Positions 17,008-25,915 are shown, counted from the stretch's first letter. The stretch: DNA of 64,000 nucleotides from Mesorhizobium huakuii (GCF_030160235.1 NZ_BSNY01000053.1:62001-126000), one strand, 5' to 3'. Notes: a model not told the origin generated them from the letters alone. Program-made: numbers and translations.

Positions 17008-17652
17008 ATGCGCATTCCTGGGCCAGCGGGCTTTTCTTCGACGCGCTTTCTTTTCCCGCCCGGCCGGGCCTGCCGGGCGGTCCTTCCGGCCCTTCTGATG
17101 TTGGCATCGGGGCACGCCGCCGCCGACGAGGTGAAGGTCTGGGCGACAGGCGCCTACTCCTTCTCCGACGAGCTTGGCGGCTTCCGCATCACCGGAGCCT
17201 CCGGCATCGGAACCAAGGACGATCCGCTGGTCATCACCGAAGAGCTGAATTCGGCAACACCCGTGACGCTGACCATCCGCACGACAAAGCCGATCCAGAC
17301 ATTCGGCAAGGCGGGCGAATTCGCCAATGGCATCATGTACATGCGCATCAACGCGCTCAACAACAGCGGCCAGGCCTGGATCGAATTCCAGTTTGAGCTT
17401 CAGGAGATACTGGATCAGCCGAGCGTGTTTGGTGACGGGCTTTCCTTCGACCAACGCAACAAGACGCCCGACAATATCTGGTCGAGCAATTTCGCCGATT
17501 TCGACCGGGAGTTCGAACCGTATGACCGGCTGCTGTTCAAGAACGGCAAGGTCGACCCGCTGAAGACCGTCAGCTTCGAGTTCCTGATGACCGATTACAC
17601 GCCGCGATGGACGTTCTATCTGGTGCAAGATCCGCGCATACCGACAGGATAA
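17008..17652 (+). CDS. Conserved secreted protein, unknown function
   Basis: 214 residues. The N-terminal segment (VLPALLMLASGHAAA) looks like a Sec signal ending near residue 40. The mature part begins DEVKVWATGAYSFSDELGG, followed by beta-rich sequence (TEELNSATPVTLTIRTTKP; IEFQFELQEIL; TVSFEFLMTDYTPRWTFYLVQDP). No catalytic motif or domain is recognised. The gene is divergent from ETF-QO. The open frame continues 465 bases upstream, antisense to ETF-QO, but the signal peptide and codon pattern support the ATG at 17008. Confidence 0.7.
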   Translation: MRIPGPAGFSSTRFLFPPGRACRAVLPALLMLASGHAAADEVKVWATGAYSFSDELGGFRITGASGIGTKDDPLVITEELNSATPVTLTIRTTKPIQTFGKAGEFANGIMYMRINALNNSGQAWIEFQFELQEILDQPSVFGDGLSFDQRNKTPDNIWSSNFADFDREFEPYDRLLFKNGKVDPLKTVSFEFLMTDYTPRWTFYLVQDPRIPTG

Positions 17653-17710
17653 GGTGCGCTGATATTCAGGTGAGGCCGGCCTGCAAATGGCGAATACCTG
17701 CGCTTCCCCG

Positions 17711-17754
17711 TTCTACTGCGTCGCAGTAGAACTGTGCTCACGTACTTGAGTACG
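17711..17754. repeat. Palindromic REP-like element
   Basis: Two palindromes in tandem: TTCTACTGCG (17711-17720) / CGCAGTAGAA (17722-17731) with a one-base centre, and CGTACT-TG-AGTACG (17741-17754). The pair sits in a GC-rich flank (GCTCCGCTCCGGTTCTCGG) that I associate with dispersed intergenic repeats of Mesorhizobium-type genomes. It could also act as a terminator for the upstream gene, but it lacks a U-run. Confidence 0.6.
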
Positions 17755-17875
17755 CTCCGCTCCGGTTCTCGGTATCCACCATTTTCGACTCGGCCTGACC
17801 TGCATCTCAACACACCTTGGTGCGGAAAGGATTGCCTTGCTTGCAAATTGGCGCTCAGCGGACGAATGTGCGCGC

Positions 17876-18757
17876 ATGACTGCCGCCTCCCCCAACAGCC
17901 CGACCGATATTGCCGACATCCTGGCCTTCTATGCCAGTGCCGGCGTCGACGAGGCGCTGGAAGACGCCCCGGTGAATCGCTTCGCCGAGGCGGCGCCGCG
18001 ACCTGTCGAGCGCGCGCCGGCGCCGGTGGCGCCGCCTCGCGAAGAGAAGGCGCCGGAGCGGCCAGCAGCACCGCCCGGATTGGATGCAAGCAAGGTCCCG
18101 GATGCGCCACCGGCGCGTTCATCGGTCGCCGCGGTGCCGGACGAAGCCCAGGCGGCGCTTGCGCGCCAGTTGGCGGCAACGGCAACGACCCTGGACGAGT
18201 TGCGCCAGCACATGGCTGCCTTCGACGGCTGCAATCTCAAGGCCACCGCCAAGAACCTGGTGTTCGCCGACGGCAACCCGGAGGCCGCGGTGATGCTGGT
18301 CGGCGAAGCGCCGGGCCGCGACGAGGATATTGAGGGCTTGCCCTTCGTCGGCCGCTCGGGCCGGCTGCTCGACCGCATGCTGGCCGCGATAGGGCTCGAC
18401 CGCACTTCGGTCTACATTGCCAACGTCATCCCGTGGCGGCCGCCTGGCAACCGCACGCCGACGCCGCACGAGACGGAAATCTGCCGGCCGTTCATCGAGC
18501 GGCAGATCGAACTGGTCAATCCCAAGGTGCTGATCAATCTCGGCGGACCATCGGCCAAGACCTTGCTCAACACCTCGGAAGGCATTTTGCGGCTGCGCGG
18601 CAACTGGCGTGTCCACACCACCGCCTCCGGCATCGCCATTCCGGCCATGCCGACGCTGCATCCGGCCTATCTCCTGCGAACGCCCGCGCACAAGAAGCTG
18701 GCGTGGCGGGATTTTCTCGAGGTCAAGGCGAAGCTGCGGGCGCTCTCCTCGCGATAA
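17876..18757 (+). CDS. Uracil-DNA glycosylase, family 4-like
   Basis: About 293 residues. An N-terminal Ala/Pro-rich linker (about 30-85) precedes a UDG-superfamily domain: GEAPGRDEDIEGLPFVGRSG (motif A with the G.APG.DE water-activating region), NVIPWRPPGNRTPTP, PKVLINLGGPSAKTLL and the C-terminal MPTLHPAYLL motif. It excises uracil from DNA arising by cytosine deamination. The iron-sulfur family-4 proteins have four cysteines; here only two lie near the expected places (DGCNLK and EICRPF). The start is unsettled: ATG 17876 has a weak RBS, whereas TTG 17837 has GGAAAGG at good spacing and would add 13 residues. Confidence 0.88.
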   Translation: MTAASPNSPTDIADILAFYASAGVDEALEDAPVNRFAEAAPRPVERAPAPVAPPREEKAPERPAAPPGLDASKVPDAPPARSSVAAVPDEAQAALARQLAATATTLDELRQHMAAFDGCNLKATAKNLVFADGNPEAAVMLVGEAPGRDEDIEGLPFVGRSGRLLDRMLAAIGLDRTSVYIANVIPWRPPGNRTPTPHETEICRPFIERQIELVNPKVLINLGGPSAKTLLNTSEGILRLRGNWRVHTTASGIAIPAMPTLHPAYLLRTPAHKKLAWRDFLEVKAKLRALSSR

Positions 18758-18804
18758 CCTCGGAGGTAATTGAAATCCCTCTGCCGCCGCCTTAATCCTG
18801 ACCC

Positions 18805-19617
18805 ATGACATCAGCGCAAACCTCCGCCGGCAGTCTTATCCGCGAATGGCGCACGCGCCGCCGGATGAGCCAGCTCGACCTCGCGATGGAGGCCGAAATC
18901 TCGCAGCGCCATCTGAGCTTTGTCGAAAGCGGGCGGGCCGCGCCGTCGCGCGATATGGTGCTGCATCTGGCGGAGCAGCTTTCGATCCCGCTGAGGCAGC
19001 GCAACCAGCTGCTGCTGGCCGCGGGCTTCGCGCCGAGCTTCAGCGAACGGCCGCTCAGCGACACGACACTGGCCCCGGCGATGGCGGCGGTCGAGATCGT
19101 GCTCAAGGGCCACGAACCCTTCCCTGCGCTGGCGGTGGACCGGCACTGGAACCTGGTCTCGGCGAATGCCGCGATCGCTCCCTTCCTTGCCGATGTCAGC
19201 GAGGCTTCGCTGCTGACGCCGCCGGTCAACGTGCTTCGCCTTTCCCTGCATCCCGGCGGCATCGCACCGCGCATCGTCAACCTCCAGGAATGGCGCACGC
19301 ATCTGCTTGAGCGTCTCAAGCACCAGAACGATGCCAGCGGCGACCCGGTGCTGGTCGAATTGGAACGCGAGTTGCGCGCCTATCCGTCCGGGCTGAAGGG
19401 CGGCAGGCCGACACCCGTCGAGCCGAATGCCATCGTGCATCCGCTGCGCCTCGCCCATGGCGATCAGGTGCTGTCGTTCATCAGCACCATCACCGTGTTC
19501 GGCACGCCGCTCGACGTGACCTTGTCGGAACTGGCGATTGAATCTTTCTTCCCGGCCGACGAGCAGACTCGCTCGGTGCTGGTGCGGCTGGCCAAGGAGC
19601 GGTCGGAACGGTCGTAA
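18805..19617 (+). CDS. XRE-family regulator with MmyB-like ligand domain
   Basis: 270 residues. Residues about 8-65 form a lambda-repressor-like helix-turn-helix (LIREWRTRRRMSQLDLAMEA, QRHLSFVESGRAAPSRDMVL). The rest (ALAVDRHWNLVSANAAIAPFL onward, ending ESFFPADEQTR) matches the PAS-like MmyB ligand-binding domain found in actinobacterial and rhizobial regulators, which has been linked to fatty-acid-type ligands. It starts 48 bases after the glycosylase gene on the same strand. Target and ligand unknown; the convergent EamA exporter and molybdenum hydroxylase are possible but unproven targets. Confidence 0.85.
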   Translation: MTSAQTSAGSLIREWRTRRRMSQLDLAMEAEISQRHLSFVESGRAAPSRDMVLHLAEQLSIPLRQRNQLLLAAGFAPSFSERPLSDTTLAPAMAAVEIVLKGHEPFPALAVDRHWNLVSANAAIAPFLADVSEASLLTPPVNVLRLSLHPGGIAPRIVNLQEWRTHLLERLKHQNDASGDPVLVELERELRAYPSGLKGGRPTPVEPNAIVHPLRLAHGDQVLSFISTITVFGTPLDVTLSELAIESFFPADEQTRSVLVRLAKERSERS

Positions 19618-19696
19618 CTGAGGAGATCGGCCCTTCGCCATCGCTCCCCGGCCCTTCGGGCGTTCGTCATTCGTAAAGCCAAGCAATTGGCTCTCC

Positions 19697-19711
19697 GTCC
19701 GCTGCGCGGAC
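19697..19711. repeat. Short palindrome between convergent genes
   Basis: GTCCGC-TGC-GCGGAC lies just beyond the EamA gene stop in the 100-bp convergent gap, inside a sequence resembling the tails of rhizobial intergenic repeats. There is no U-run, so at best it is a weak terminator. Confidence 0.4.
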
Positions 19712-19717
19712 CTCTCC

Positions 19718-20677
19718 TCACCCCTGCGGCAGCGCCACCTTGCGCGTTCGCGTGCGCTCCAGGCCCAGTTGCCGCTCGCGCCAGATGATGAAGATGCCGG
19801 CGGCCACCACGATCGCACCGCCAATGAGCGTGTTCAGCGAGGTTACGTCGGAGAAAATGAAATAGCCGACCACAACGCCGAGGATCATCGAGGTGTATTC
19901 GAACGGCGCCACCACCGAGGCCTCGGCATGGCGATAGGCCGAGGTCATCAGGATCTGGCCGAGGCCGCCGCAGAAGCCGGCCATGACGAGCAGCGCGGCT
20001 TGCGCCGGCGCCAGAGCTTGCCAGCCGAAAGGCAGCGTCAGCAACGAGAGCACGCTCGCCGTCGACGAGAACCATAGCACGATGGTCGCCGTCTTCTCCG
20101 TCTGCACGAGATTGCGCACGAGCAGCATGGCGACAGCCGAGATCGCCGCCGCCACCAGCGCGGCCATGACGCCCAGGACCTCCTGGTCGTCGAGCGCTTC
20201 ATCCGAGTTGAGCAGGGTCAGTTCCGGCCAGGAAATGATGAGCACGCCAATGAGACCGACGGCGACAGCGCTCCAGCGATAGACGCGGATGGTCTCGCCA
20301 AGGAAGACCGAGGAAAAGACCACGACCAGCAGCGGCTGTGCATAGTTCAGGGTGATCGCCTCCGGCAGCGGCAGCCTGGTGAGCGCGAAGAAGCCGAGCC
20401 CCATGGCGCCGACGCCGACGACGCCGCGCGCGACATGGTTGAAGGGACGTTTGGTGACGAATGCCGTCGCCAGCTGTCCCCTCAACGCCAGGAAGGCGAT
20501 GATCGGGAAGATGGCGAAGAAGGAGCGGAAGAAGACGATCTGTCCGGCCGGAACGTCGCCGGCCGCCTTGATGCAGGTTTGCATGCCGACAAAAACCGCC
20601 ACCGAGACGATCTTTAGCGCGATGCCCCTCAGCGTGCCGTGGCCGTCCGTCGCTCCTGGTTCCGCCCCTGATGTCAC
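19718..20677 (-). CDS. EamA/DMT-family transporter
   Basis: 319 residues with about ten predicted transmembrane helices in two EamA repeats. Examples are IALKIVSVAVFVGMQTCI, GQIVFFRSFFAIFPIIAFLAL, PEAITLNYAQPLLVVVFSSVFLGE, ALVAAAISAVAMLLVRNL and EYTSMILGVVVGYFIF. DMT proteins export metabolites or amino acids; the substrate is not predictable. The start is a GTG at 20677 whose last two bases begin the stop of the upstream molybdenum hydroxylase gene (GTGA overlap), so translation is probably coupled. An ATG-led longer frame inside that gene is not conserved. Confidence 0.88.
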   Translation of the reverse strand: MTSGAEPGATDGHGTLRGIALKIVSVAVFVGMQTCIKAAGDVPAGQIVFFRSFFAIFPIIAFLALRGQLATAFVTKRPFNHVARGVVGVGAMGLGFFALTRLPLPEAITLNYAQPLLVVVFSSVFLGETIRVYRWSAVAVGLIGVLIISWPELTLLNSDEALDDQEVLGVMAALVAAAISAVAMLLVRNLVQTEKTATIVLWFSSTASVLSLLTLPFGWQALAPAQAALLVMAGFCGGLGQILMTSAYRHAEASVVAPFEYTSMILGVVVGYFIFSDVTSLNTLIGGAIVVAAGIFIIWRERQLGLERTRTRKVALPQG

Positions 20678-22980
20678 GTCGGCGATGCGCCCCTGATCGC
20701 GGCCCAGATGCGCGCCGGCGTCGCCGGCATCTCGATATGCCTGATGCCATGGGCGCGCCACAGCGCGTCGGTGACGGCATTGAGCGCCGCCGGTGTCGAG
20801 CCGATCGTGCCGGCCTCGCCCGCGCCCTTGATGCCCAGCGCATTGGTGGTCGAAGGCACGTTGCGGGTCTCGAAATGGAAGAACGGGACATTGTCGGCGC
20901 GCGGCATTGCATAGTCCATGAAGCTCGCCGTCAAGAGCTGCCCATCCTCGCCATGGATGGTGTTTTCGGTCAACGCCTGGCCGATGCCTTGCACGACGCC
21001 GCCATGCACCTGGCCGGCAAGCAGGATCGGATTAACGGTGACGCCGAAATCGTCGACGATGGTGTAACGGACAATCTCGGTCGCGCCGGTGTCGGGATCG
21101 ATCTCGACCTCGCAGATATGGGTGCCATTCGGATAGGTGCACTCGTCCTGCACGAACTCGCCGAACCCCTTGAGATCGTCGGGGTTTTTCGCCGCCTTGG
21201 CAATGGTGGCAAAATCGATGCTCCGGTCGGTGCCGACGATGCGGGCAACGCCATCGGCCAATTCGATATCGCCGGCCGAAGCCTCAAGTTCGTCGGCGGC
21301 GATGCGCTTGATCTTGTTGGCCAGGTCCTCGCCAGCGCGGGACGTTGACACACCCCCCAGCGGAATGGAGCGCGAGCCGCCGGTGCCGCCACCCGCTTTC
21401 AATTCGTCGGTGTCGCCCTGGCGGACATGGATCTTGTCGATGTCGAGTTTGAGTTTTTCCGACAGGAACTGCGCATAAGCGGTGGCATGCCCTTGGCCAT
21501 TGGTCTGGGTGCCGATCTTCAGCGTCACCGTGCCGTCGCCATTAAGCTCGACAAAGGCCGGTTCGGAGCCTGGAAAGGCGCAGGCCTCGATATAGGTCGC
21601 CATGCCGATGCCGCGGATCTTGCCGCCGGCTTTGGACTGTTCCAGCCGCTGCGGGAACGCCTTCCACTCAGAACGTTCGATGGCACGGTCCATATGCCCT
21701 TCGAATTCGCCATTGTCGTAGAGCCGGCCTGTCTGCGTGCGATAGGGAAACTGCTCGGGGCGGATGAAGTTGCGGCGGCGTATCTCTTCGACAGGCAGGC
21801 CGAGATCATGCGCGCAGGCATCGACCAGCTTTTCCAACAGGAACGCCGCTTCTGGACGCCCGGCGCCGCGATAGGCGTCAACCGGGCAGGTGTTGGTGTA
21901 GAGGCCGGTCACCGAGACATCGAGCGCCCTGATATCATAGACCCCGGTCGACATGGTGACGCCGATATAGGGAATGAATGGGCCATATTGCGAGACATAG
22001 GCGCCGATATTGGCAAGCAGCTCGACCCTCATGCCGAGAAAACGGCCATCCTTGTCGAGCGCCATCTCGGCCATCACCGCATTGTCGCGGCCTTGCGCGT
22101 CGGTCAGGAAATGTTCGGTGCGGTCACCGGCCCACTTCACCGGGCGGCCAAGCCGCTTCGCCGCCTCGAGCACCAGCGGATATTCGCGGTAGACGAAGCT
22201 CTTCGGCCCGAAACCGCCGCCGACATCGGGCGTGACGACGCGCAGCTGGTCCTTCTTGATCTTGAACACGCTGGCCAGGATGTATTGCATGGAATGCACA
22301 CCCTGTGACCCGGTGGTCAGCACGAGGCGGTTCTCCCCGACATTCCATTCGCCGATCGCCGATCGCGGCTCCATGTAGTTGCAGACCAGCCGATTGTTGA
22401 CGAATTCGATGCGGGTGACGTGAGCAGCCCCAGCGAAAGCCGCGTCCGTCTTTTTCTTGTCGCCGATATGATAGGTGAAGGCGCGGTTGGAGCCGAGTTC
22501 CGGCCAGACCAGCGGCGTGCCCTCGGCAAGCGCCGTCGCAGTGCCGGAGGCGGCATCCTCGCCGTCATAATCGACCTCGATAAGTTCGGCCGCATCCTGC
22601 GCCAAGGCGCGGCTGTCGGCGACGACAAAGGCAACCGCATCGCCGACATAGTTGACGCGGTCCCGGCACAGGATCGGAATGTCGCGCGTCGGCGCTTTGG
22701 TGCCGTCTGGCTGTGCCTGCATGACGCCTGACTTGAGATCGCGCAGATGGGTGAGGTCCTTGCCGGTCAGAACGAGATGGACGCCGGGTACCGCCTTCGC
22801 GGCCTCGATCGAGCCGATGGTGAAGCTCGCCTTGGCGATCGGCGAGCGCAGGACATAGCCGTGCAGGACACCGGCCGGCTGGATATCGTCGGTATAGCGA
22901 CCCAACCCCTGGATGAAAGCGGCATCCTCGCGCCGCAGCACGGAAGCGCCCATGCCGAATTTCGGTGTGACAACGGTCAT
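20674..22980 (-). CDS. Xanthine dehydrogenase/CO dehydrogenase-family molybdopterin-binding large subunit
   Basis: 768 residues. The N-terminal aldehyde oxidase/xanthine dehydrogenase a/b hammerhead domain (GRYTDDIQPAGVLHGYVLRS) is followed by the molybdopterin-binding domain with GGGFGPKSFVYREYPL, AYRGAGRPEA (about residues 369-378) and the C-terminal GAGEAGTIGSTPAALNAV, which holds the active-site glutamate. AYRGAGR, rather than AYXCSFR, places it with form II CoxL-like or other hydroxylases, so CO oxidation is not supported. The medium FAD and small 2Fe-2S subunits are absent from the neighbourhood. The ATG at 22980 follows GCGAGGC. It overlaps the EamA gene. Confidence 0.9.
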   Translation of the reverse strand: MTVVTPKFGMGASVLRREDAAFIQGLGRYTDDIQPAGVLHGYVLRSPIAKASFTIGSIEAAKAVPGVHLVLTGKDLTHLRDLKSGVMQAQPDGTKAPTRDIPILCRDRVNYVGDAVAFVVADSRALAQDAAELIEVDYDGEDAASGTATALAEGTPLVWPELGSNRAFTYHIGDKKKTDAAFAGAAHVTRIEFVNNRLVCNYMEPRSAIGEWNVGENRLVLTTGSQGVHSMQYILASVFKIKKDQLRVVTPDVGGGFGPKSFVYREYPLVLEAAKRLGRPVKWAGDRTEHFLTDAQGRDNAVMAEMALDKDGRFLGMRVELLANIGAYVSQYGPFIPYIGVTMSTGVYDIRALDVSVTGLYTNTCPVDAYRGAGRPEAAFLLEKLVDACAHDLGLPVEEIRRRNFIRPEQFPYRTQTGRLYDNGEFEGHMDRAIERSEWKAFPQRLEQSKAGGKIRGIGMATYIEACAFPGSEPAFVELNGDGTVTLKIGTQTNGQGHATAYAQFLSEKLKLDIDKIHVRQGDTDELKAGGGTGGSRSIPLGGVSTSRAGEDLANKIKRIAADELEASAGDIELADGVARIVGTDRSIDFATIAKAAKNPDDLKGFGEFVQDECTYPNGTHICEVEIDPDTGATEIVRYTIVDDFGVTVNPILLAGQVHGGVVQGIGQALTENTIHGEDGQLLTASFMDYAMPRADNVPFFHFETRNVPSTTNALGIKGAGEAGTIGSTPAALNAVTDALWRAHGIRHIEMPATPARIWAAIRGASPT

Positions 22981-23131
22981 GGCTGCCTCGCGGGGATGTG
23001 GAAAGGAACGCCTGAAATAGGCATCGGCCGAGTTTTGTCGAGGGGCCATTTCGTGTAAAGAGCGCGGACTTCAAATTTCTTGGACCAGCGGGAACCCCGC
23101 GTCCAACGCAATCGACAGGAAAAACAACGGA

Positions 23132-25777
23132 ATGCGCACGGACACCGGCCAGGTCTTCAAGCTCGAAGACTATCGCCCCAACGACTATCTCATTCCGCAG
23201 ACCAACCTCACCTTCCGCCTTTCGCCCAAGGCCACGATCGTCATCGCGACACTGACGGTTGAACGCCGCGACGGCGTAGCCGCGACCGCGCCATTGGTGC
23301 TCGACGGCGACGGGCTGGCGCTCAAGCGCATCGAGATCGACGGCAAGAAGGCAAAACCGGCGGACCTGCTGGCGACGCCTGACCAGCTCACCATTCTCAA
23401 GCCGCCGGCCGCACGCCGCTTCCAACTGCTGATCGAGACCGAACTGGCCCCGGCGGGCAACGAGGCCCTGATGGGTCTCTACCGGTCGAACAATGTCTAT
23501 TGCACGCAATGCGAGGCCGAGGGCTTCCGCCGCATCACCTATTTCCTCGACCGCCCCGACATCCTGTCCGTCTATACCGTGCGGATCGAGGCGCTCCGCG
23601 ACGAGGCCCCGCTGCTGCTGTCCAATGGCAATCCGGGAGCCAAGGGCGATATCGGGGATGGCTGGCACTATGCCGTCTGGCATGACCCCTTCCCCAAGCC
23701 GTCCTACCTGTTCGCGCTGGTTGCCGGCAATCTCGGCCAGGTCGCCGACAGTTTCGTCACGATGTCCGGCCGAAAGGTCGAACTCGGCATCTATGTCGAG
23801 CGCGGCAAGGAGAAGCTGGCCGGCTACGCCATGGACGCCCTGAAGCGGTCGATGCGGTGGGACGAGGAGGCGTTTGGCCGCGAATACGACCTCGACGTCT
23901 TCAACATCGTCGCCGTGTCCGACTTCAACATGGGCGCGATGGAGAACAAGGGTCTCAACATCTTCAACGACAAATATGTGCTGGCCGACGAGGAGACGGC
24001 GACGGACGCCGATTTCGCCAATATCGAGGCAATCATCGCGCATGAGTATTTCCACAATTGGACAGGCAACAGAATCACTTGCCGTGACTGGTTCCAGCTT
24101 TGCCTGAAGGAAGGCCTGACGGTGTTCCGCGACCATGAATTCTCCGCCGACCAACGCTCGCGCGCGGTCAAGCGCATCGCCGAGGTGCGCACGCTGCGCG
24201 CCCACCAGTTTCCCGAGGACCAGGGCCCGCTGGCGCATCCGGTGCGACCGCGCCGCTACCGCGAGATCAACAATTTCTACACGGCGACGGTCTACGAAAA
24301 GGGCTCCGAAGTGGTGCGCATGATCCGCACCATCCTGGGGGCAGATGCCTTCCGCGCCGGCATGGACCTGTATTTCGAACGGCATGACGGCGAAGCGGCG
24401 ACCATCGAGGACTTCATCAAGGTGTTCGAGGATGCCTCGGGCCGCGACCTGTCGCAGTTCGCGCTCTGGTACCATCAGGCCGGCACGCCCAATCTGACGG
24501 TCAGCTCGACGCACAATGCGGCCGCGCGGGAATTCACGCTCGAAATCGAGCAGTCGGTGCCGCCGACACCCTCCGAAAGCCGTAAGCGGCTGATGCATAT
24601 TCCGCTCGCCTTCGGGCTGATCGGCGCCGGCGGCAAGCCTGTCGCGTATAGCGGCGTCGAGGGCGCAAGCGTCGAGGACGGTGTCATCCATCTACGCAAG
24701 CGCCGCCATGTGGTGCGGTTCTCGGGCGTTGCCGAGCGTCCGGCGGTGTCGCTCAACCGCGGCTTTTCGGCGCCGGTGACGCTGTCGGTCGAGCAGAAGG
24801 CCGACGACCAGTTCTTCCTTGCCCGCCATGACAGCGATGCCTTCTCGCGCTGGCAGGCCTTCAACACGCTGCTCACCGATGCGCTGATCGCTGCTTTCCG
24901 CGAAATCCTTGGCGGCAAGCAGCCGGTCTTAGCAACACGGCTGACCGAGCTCGCCGGCAGCATCGCCGGCGATGAGACGCTGGAGCCTGCTTACCGGGCG
25001 CTGGCGCTGGCACTGCCGGGCGACGCCGACATCGCCCGCGACATCGGCAAGAACATCGACCCTGACGCCATCCACGCAGCCCGGCAGGCCCTTGCGCTGG
25101 CGATCGCCACGGCCAATGGCGAGGCATTTTCCAGCCTGTACCACAGCCTTGCCGACAAGGCCGCCTTCAGCCCCGACGCGGCGAGCGCAGGACGACGCGC
25201 CCTGCGCAACATTTTGCTGGACTATCTCTCGCTGCTGCCGGGCGGAGCGGCGTCGGCGGCCAGGCATTTCCAGTCCGCGACCAACATGACCGACCGTGCG
25301 GCGGCCCTTGCCGTGCTCGCGCATCGCCACCATGCTTCGCTGGAAGCAAACGAGGCGCTGGCGGCTTTCGAAAAGACCTATGCGTCCGATCCGCTGGTCA
25401 TGGACAAATGGTTCCAGATCCAGGCTAGCGTGCCGGGGCCGCAGGCCGTGGAAACGGTCCGGGCACTGTCAGCCCATCCGGCCTTCTCGATGGCCAATCC
25501 GAACCGGGTGCGTTCGCTGATCGGCACATTCTCCAGCGCCAACCAGACCGGCTTCCACCGCGCCGACGGCGAAGGCTACCGGTTCTTCGCGCAAACGGTG
25601 CTCGAGGTCGAGAAGCGCAATCCGCAAGTGGCGGCAAGGCTGGCGACGGCACTGCGGTCGTGGCGTTCGCTCGAGCCGGGCCGGCAGGCCAAGGCCAGGG
25701 AAGCGCTACTTTCGATCGCCAATGCCGAAAACCTGTCGGCGGATCTGCGAGATATTGTCGAACGCACGCTGGCCTAG
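23132..25777 (+). CDS. pepN: Aminopeptidase N
   Basis: 881 residues, the M1-family PepN of the gammaproteobacterial/rhizobial type. It is a cytosolic zinc exopeptidase releasing N-terminal residues in general peptide turnover. FNMGAMENKGLNIFN is the substrate-amino-binding GAMEN motif; HEYFH (His304, Glu305, His308) followed by KEGLTVFRDHEF supplies zinc ligands and catalytic residues. The C-terminal half is the helical domain ending in RDIVERTLA. The ATG has an ACAGGAAAA Shine-Dalgarno. It is divergent from the molybdenum hydroxylase gene with 150 bp between. Confidence 0.95.
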   Translation: MRTDTGQVFKLEDYRPNDYLIPQTNLTFRLSPKATIVIATLTVERRDGVAATAPLVLDGDGLALKRIEIDGKKAKPADLLATPDQLTILKPPAARRFQLLIETELAPAGNEALMGLYRSNNVYCTQCEAEGFRRITYFLDRPDILSVYTVRIEALRDEAPLLLSNGNPGAKGDIGDGWHYAVWHDPFPKPSYLFALVAGNLGQVADSFVTMSGRKVELGIYVERGKEKLAGYAMDALKRSMRWDEEAFGREYDLDVFNIVAVSDFNMGAMENKGLNIFNDKYVLADEETATDADFANIEAIIAHEYFHNWTGNRITCRDWFQLCLKEGLTVFRDHEFSADQRSRAVKRIAEVRTLRAHQFPEDQGPLAHPVRPRRYREINNFYTATVYEKGSEVVRMIRTILGADAFRAGMDLYFERHDGEAATIEDFIKVFEDASGRDLSQFALWYHQAGTPNLTVSSTHNAAAREFTLEIEQSVPPTPSESRKRLMHIPLAFGLIGAGGKPVAYSGVEGASVEDGVIHLRKRRHVVRFSGVAERPAVSLNRGFSAPVTLSVEQKADDQFFLARHDSDAFSRWQAFNTLLTDALIAAFREILGGKQPVLATRLTELAGSIAGDETLEPAYRALALALPGDADIARDIGKNIDPDAIHAARQALALAIATANGEAFSSLYHSLADKAAFSPDAASAGRRALRNILLDYLSLLPGGAASAARHFQSATNMTDRAAALAVLAHRHHASLEANEALAAFEKTYASDPLVMDKWFQIQASVPGPQAVETVRALSAHPAFSMANPNRVRSLIGTFSSANQTGFHRADGEGYRFFAQTVLEVEKRNPQVAARLATALRSWRSLEPGRQAKAREALLSIANAENLSADLRDIVERTLA

Positions 25778-25788
25778 GCGCCCCCTTG

Positions 25789-25810
25789 CCTTCTCCCGTG
25801 TGGGAGAAGG
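25789..25810. repeat. Hairpin repeat after pepN
   Basis: CCTTCTCCC (25789-25797) / GGGAGAAGG (25802-25810) with a GTGT loop, 11 bases past the pepN stop. This CTTCTCCC...GGGAGAAG hairpin is a widespread proteobacterial intergenic repeat. It may terminate pepN, though it lacks an immediate U-tract. Confidence 0.6.
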
Positions 25811-25841
25811 CCCAGCCGCCGCACCCCAGAAGCGCATTATT

Positions 25842-25856
25842 TTAGTCGATTTTTAA
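25842..25856 (+). promoter_or_regulatory. Near-consensus CtrA box upstream of pleC
   Basis: TTAG-N7-TTAA matches the CtrA site TTAA-N7-TTAA at seven of eight fixed positions. It lies about 120 bases before the pleC ATG. The assignment rests on memory of the consensus and on the gene being a cell-cycle kinase. Confidence 0.35.
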
Positions 25857-25885
25857 TCTTTTTTCGCCGGGCCACTGGACAAGGC

Positions 25886-25915
25886 GAATCACGTTTGATT
25901 CTTTACTGACGATTC
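25886..25915. promoter_or_regulatory. Cluster of three CcrM (GANTC) methylation sites upstream of pleC
   Basis: GAATC (25886-25890), GATTC (25897-25901) and GATTC (25911-25915) occur within 30 bases, 60 bases before the pleC start. The first two form the palindrome GAATCACGTTTGATTC. Clustered GANTC sites in promoters are the hallmark of GcrA/CcrM-controlled cell-cycle genes in alphaproteobacteria. Confidence 0.55.

Noticed and set aside
20674-22980. Aerobic CO dehydrogenase (coxL form I)
   Set aside because: It has AYRGAGR instead of AYXCSFR, and no coxM/coxS genes are adjacent.
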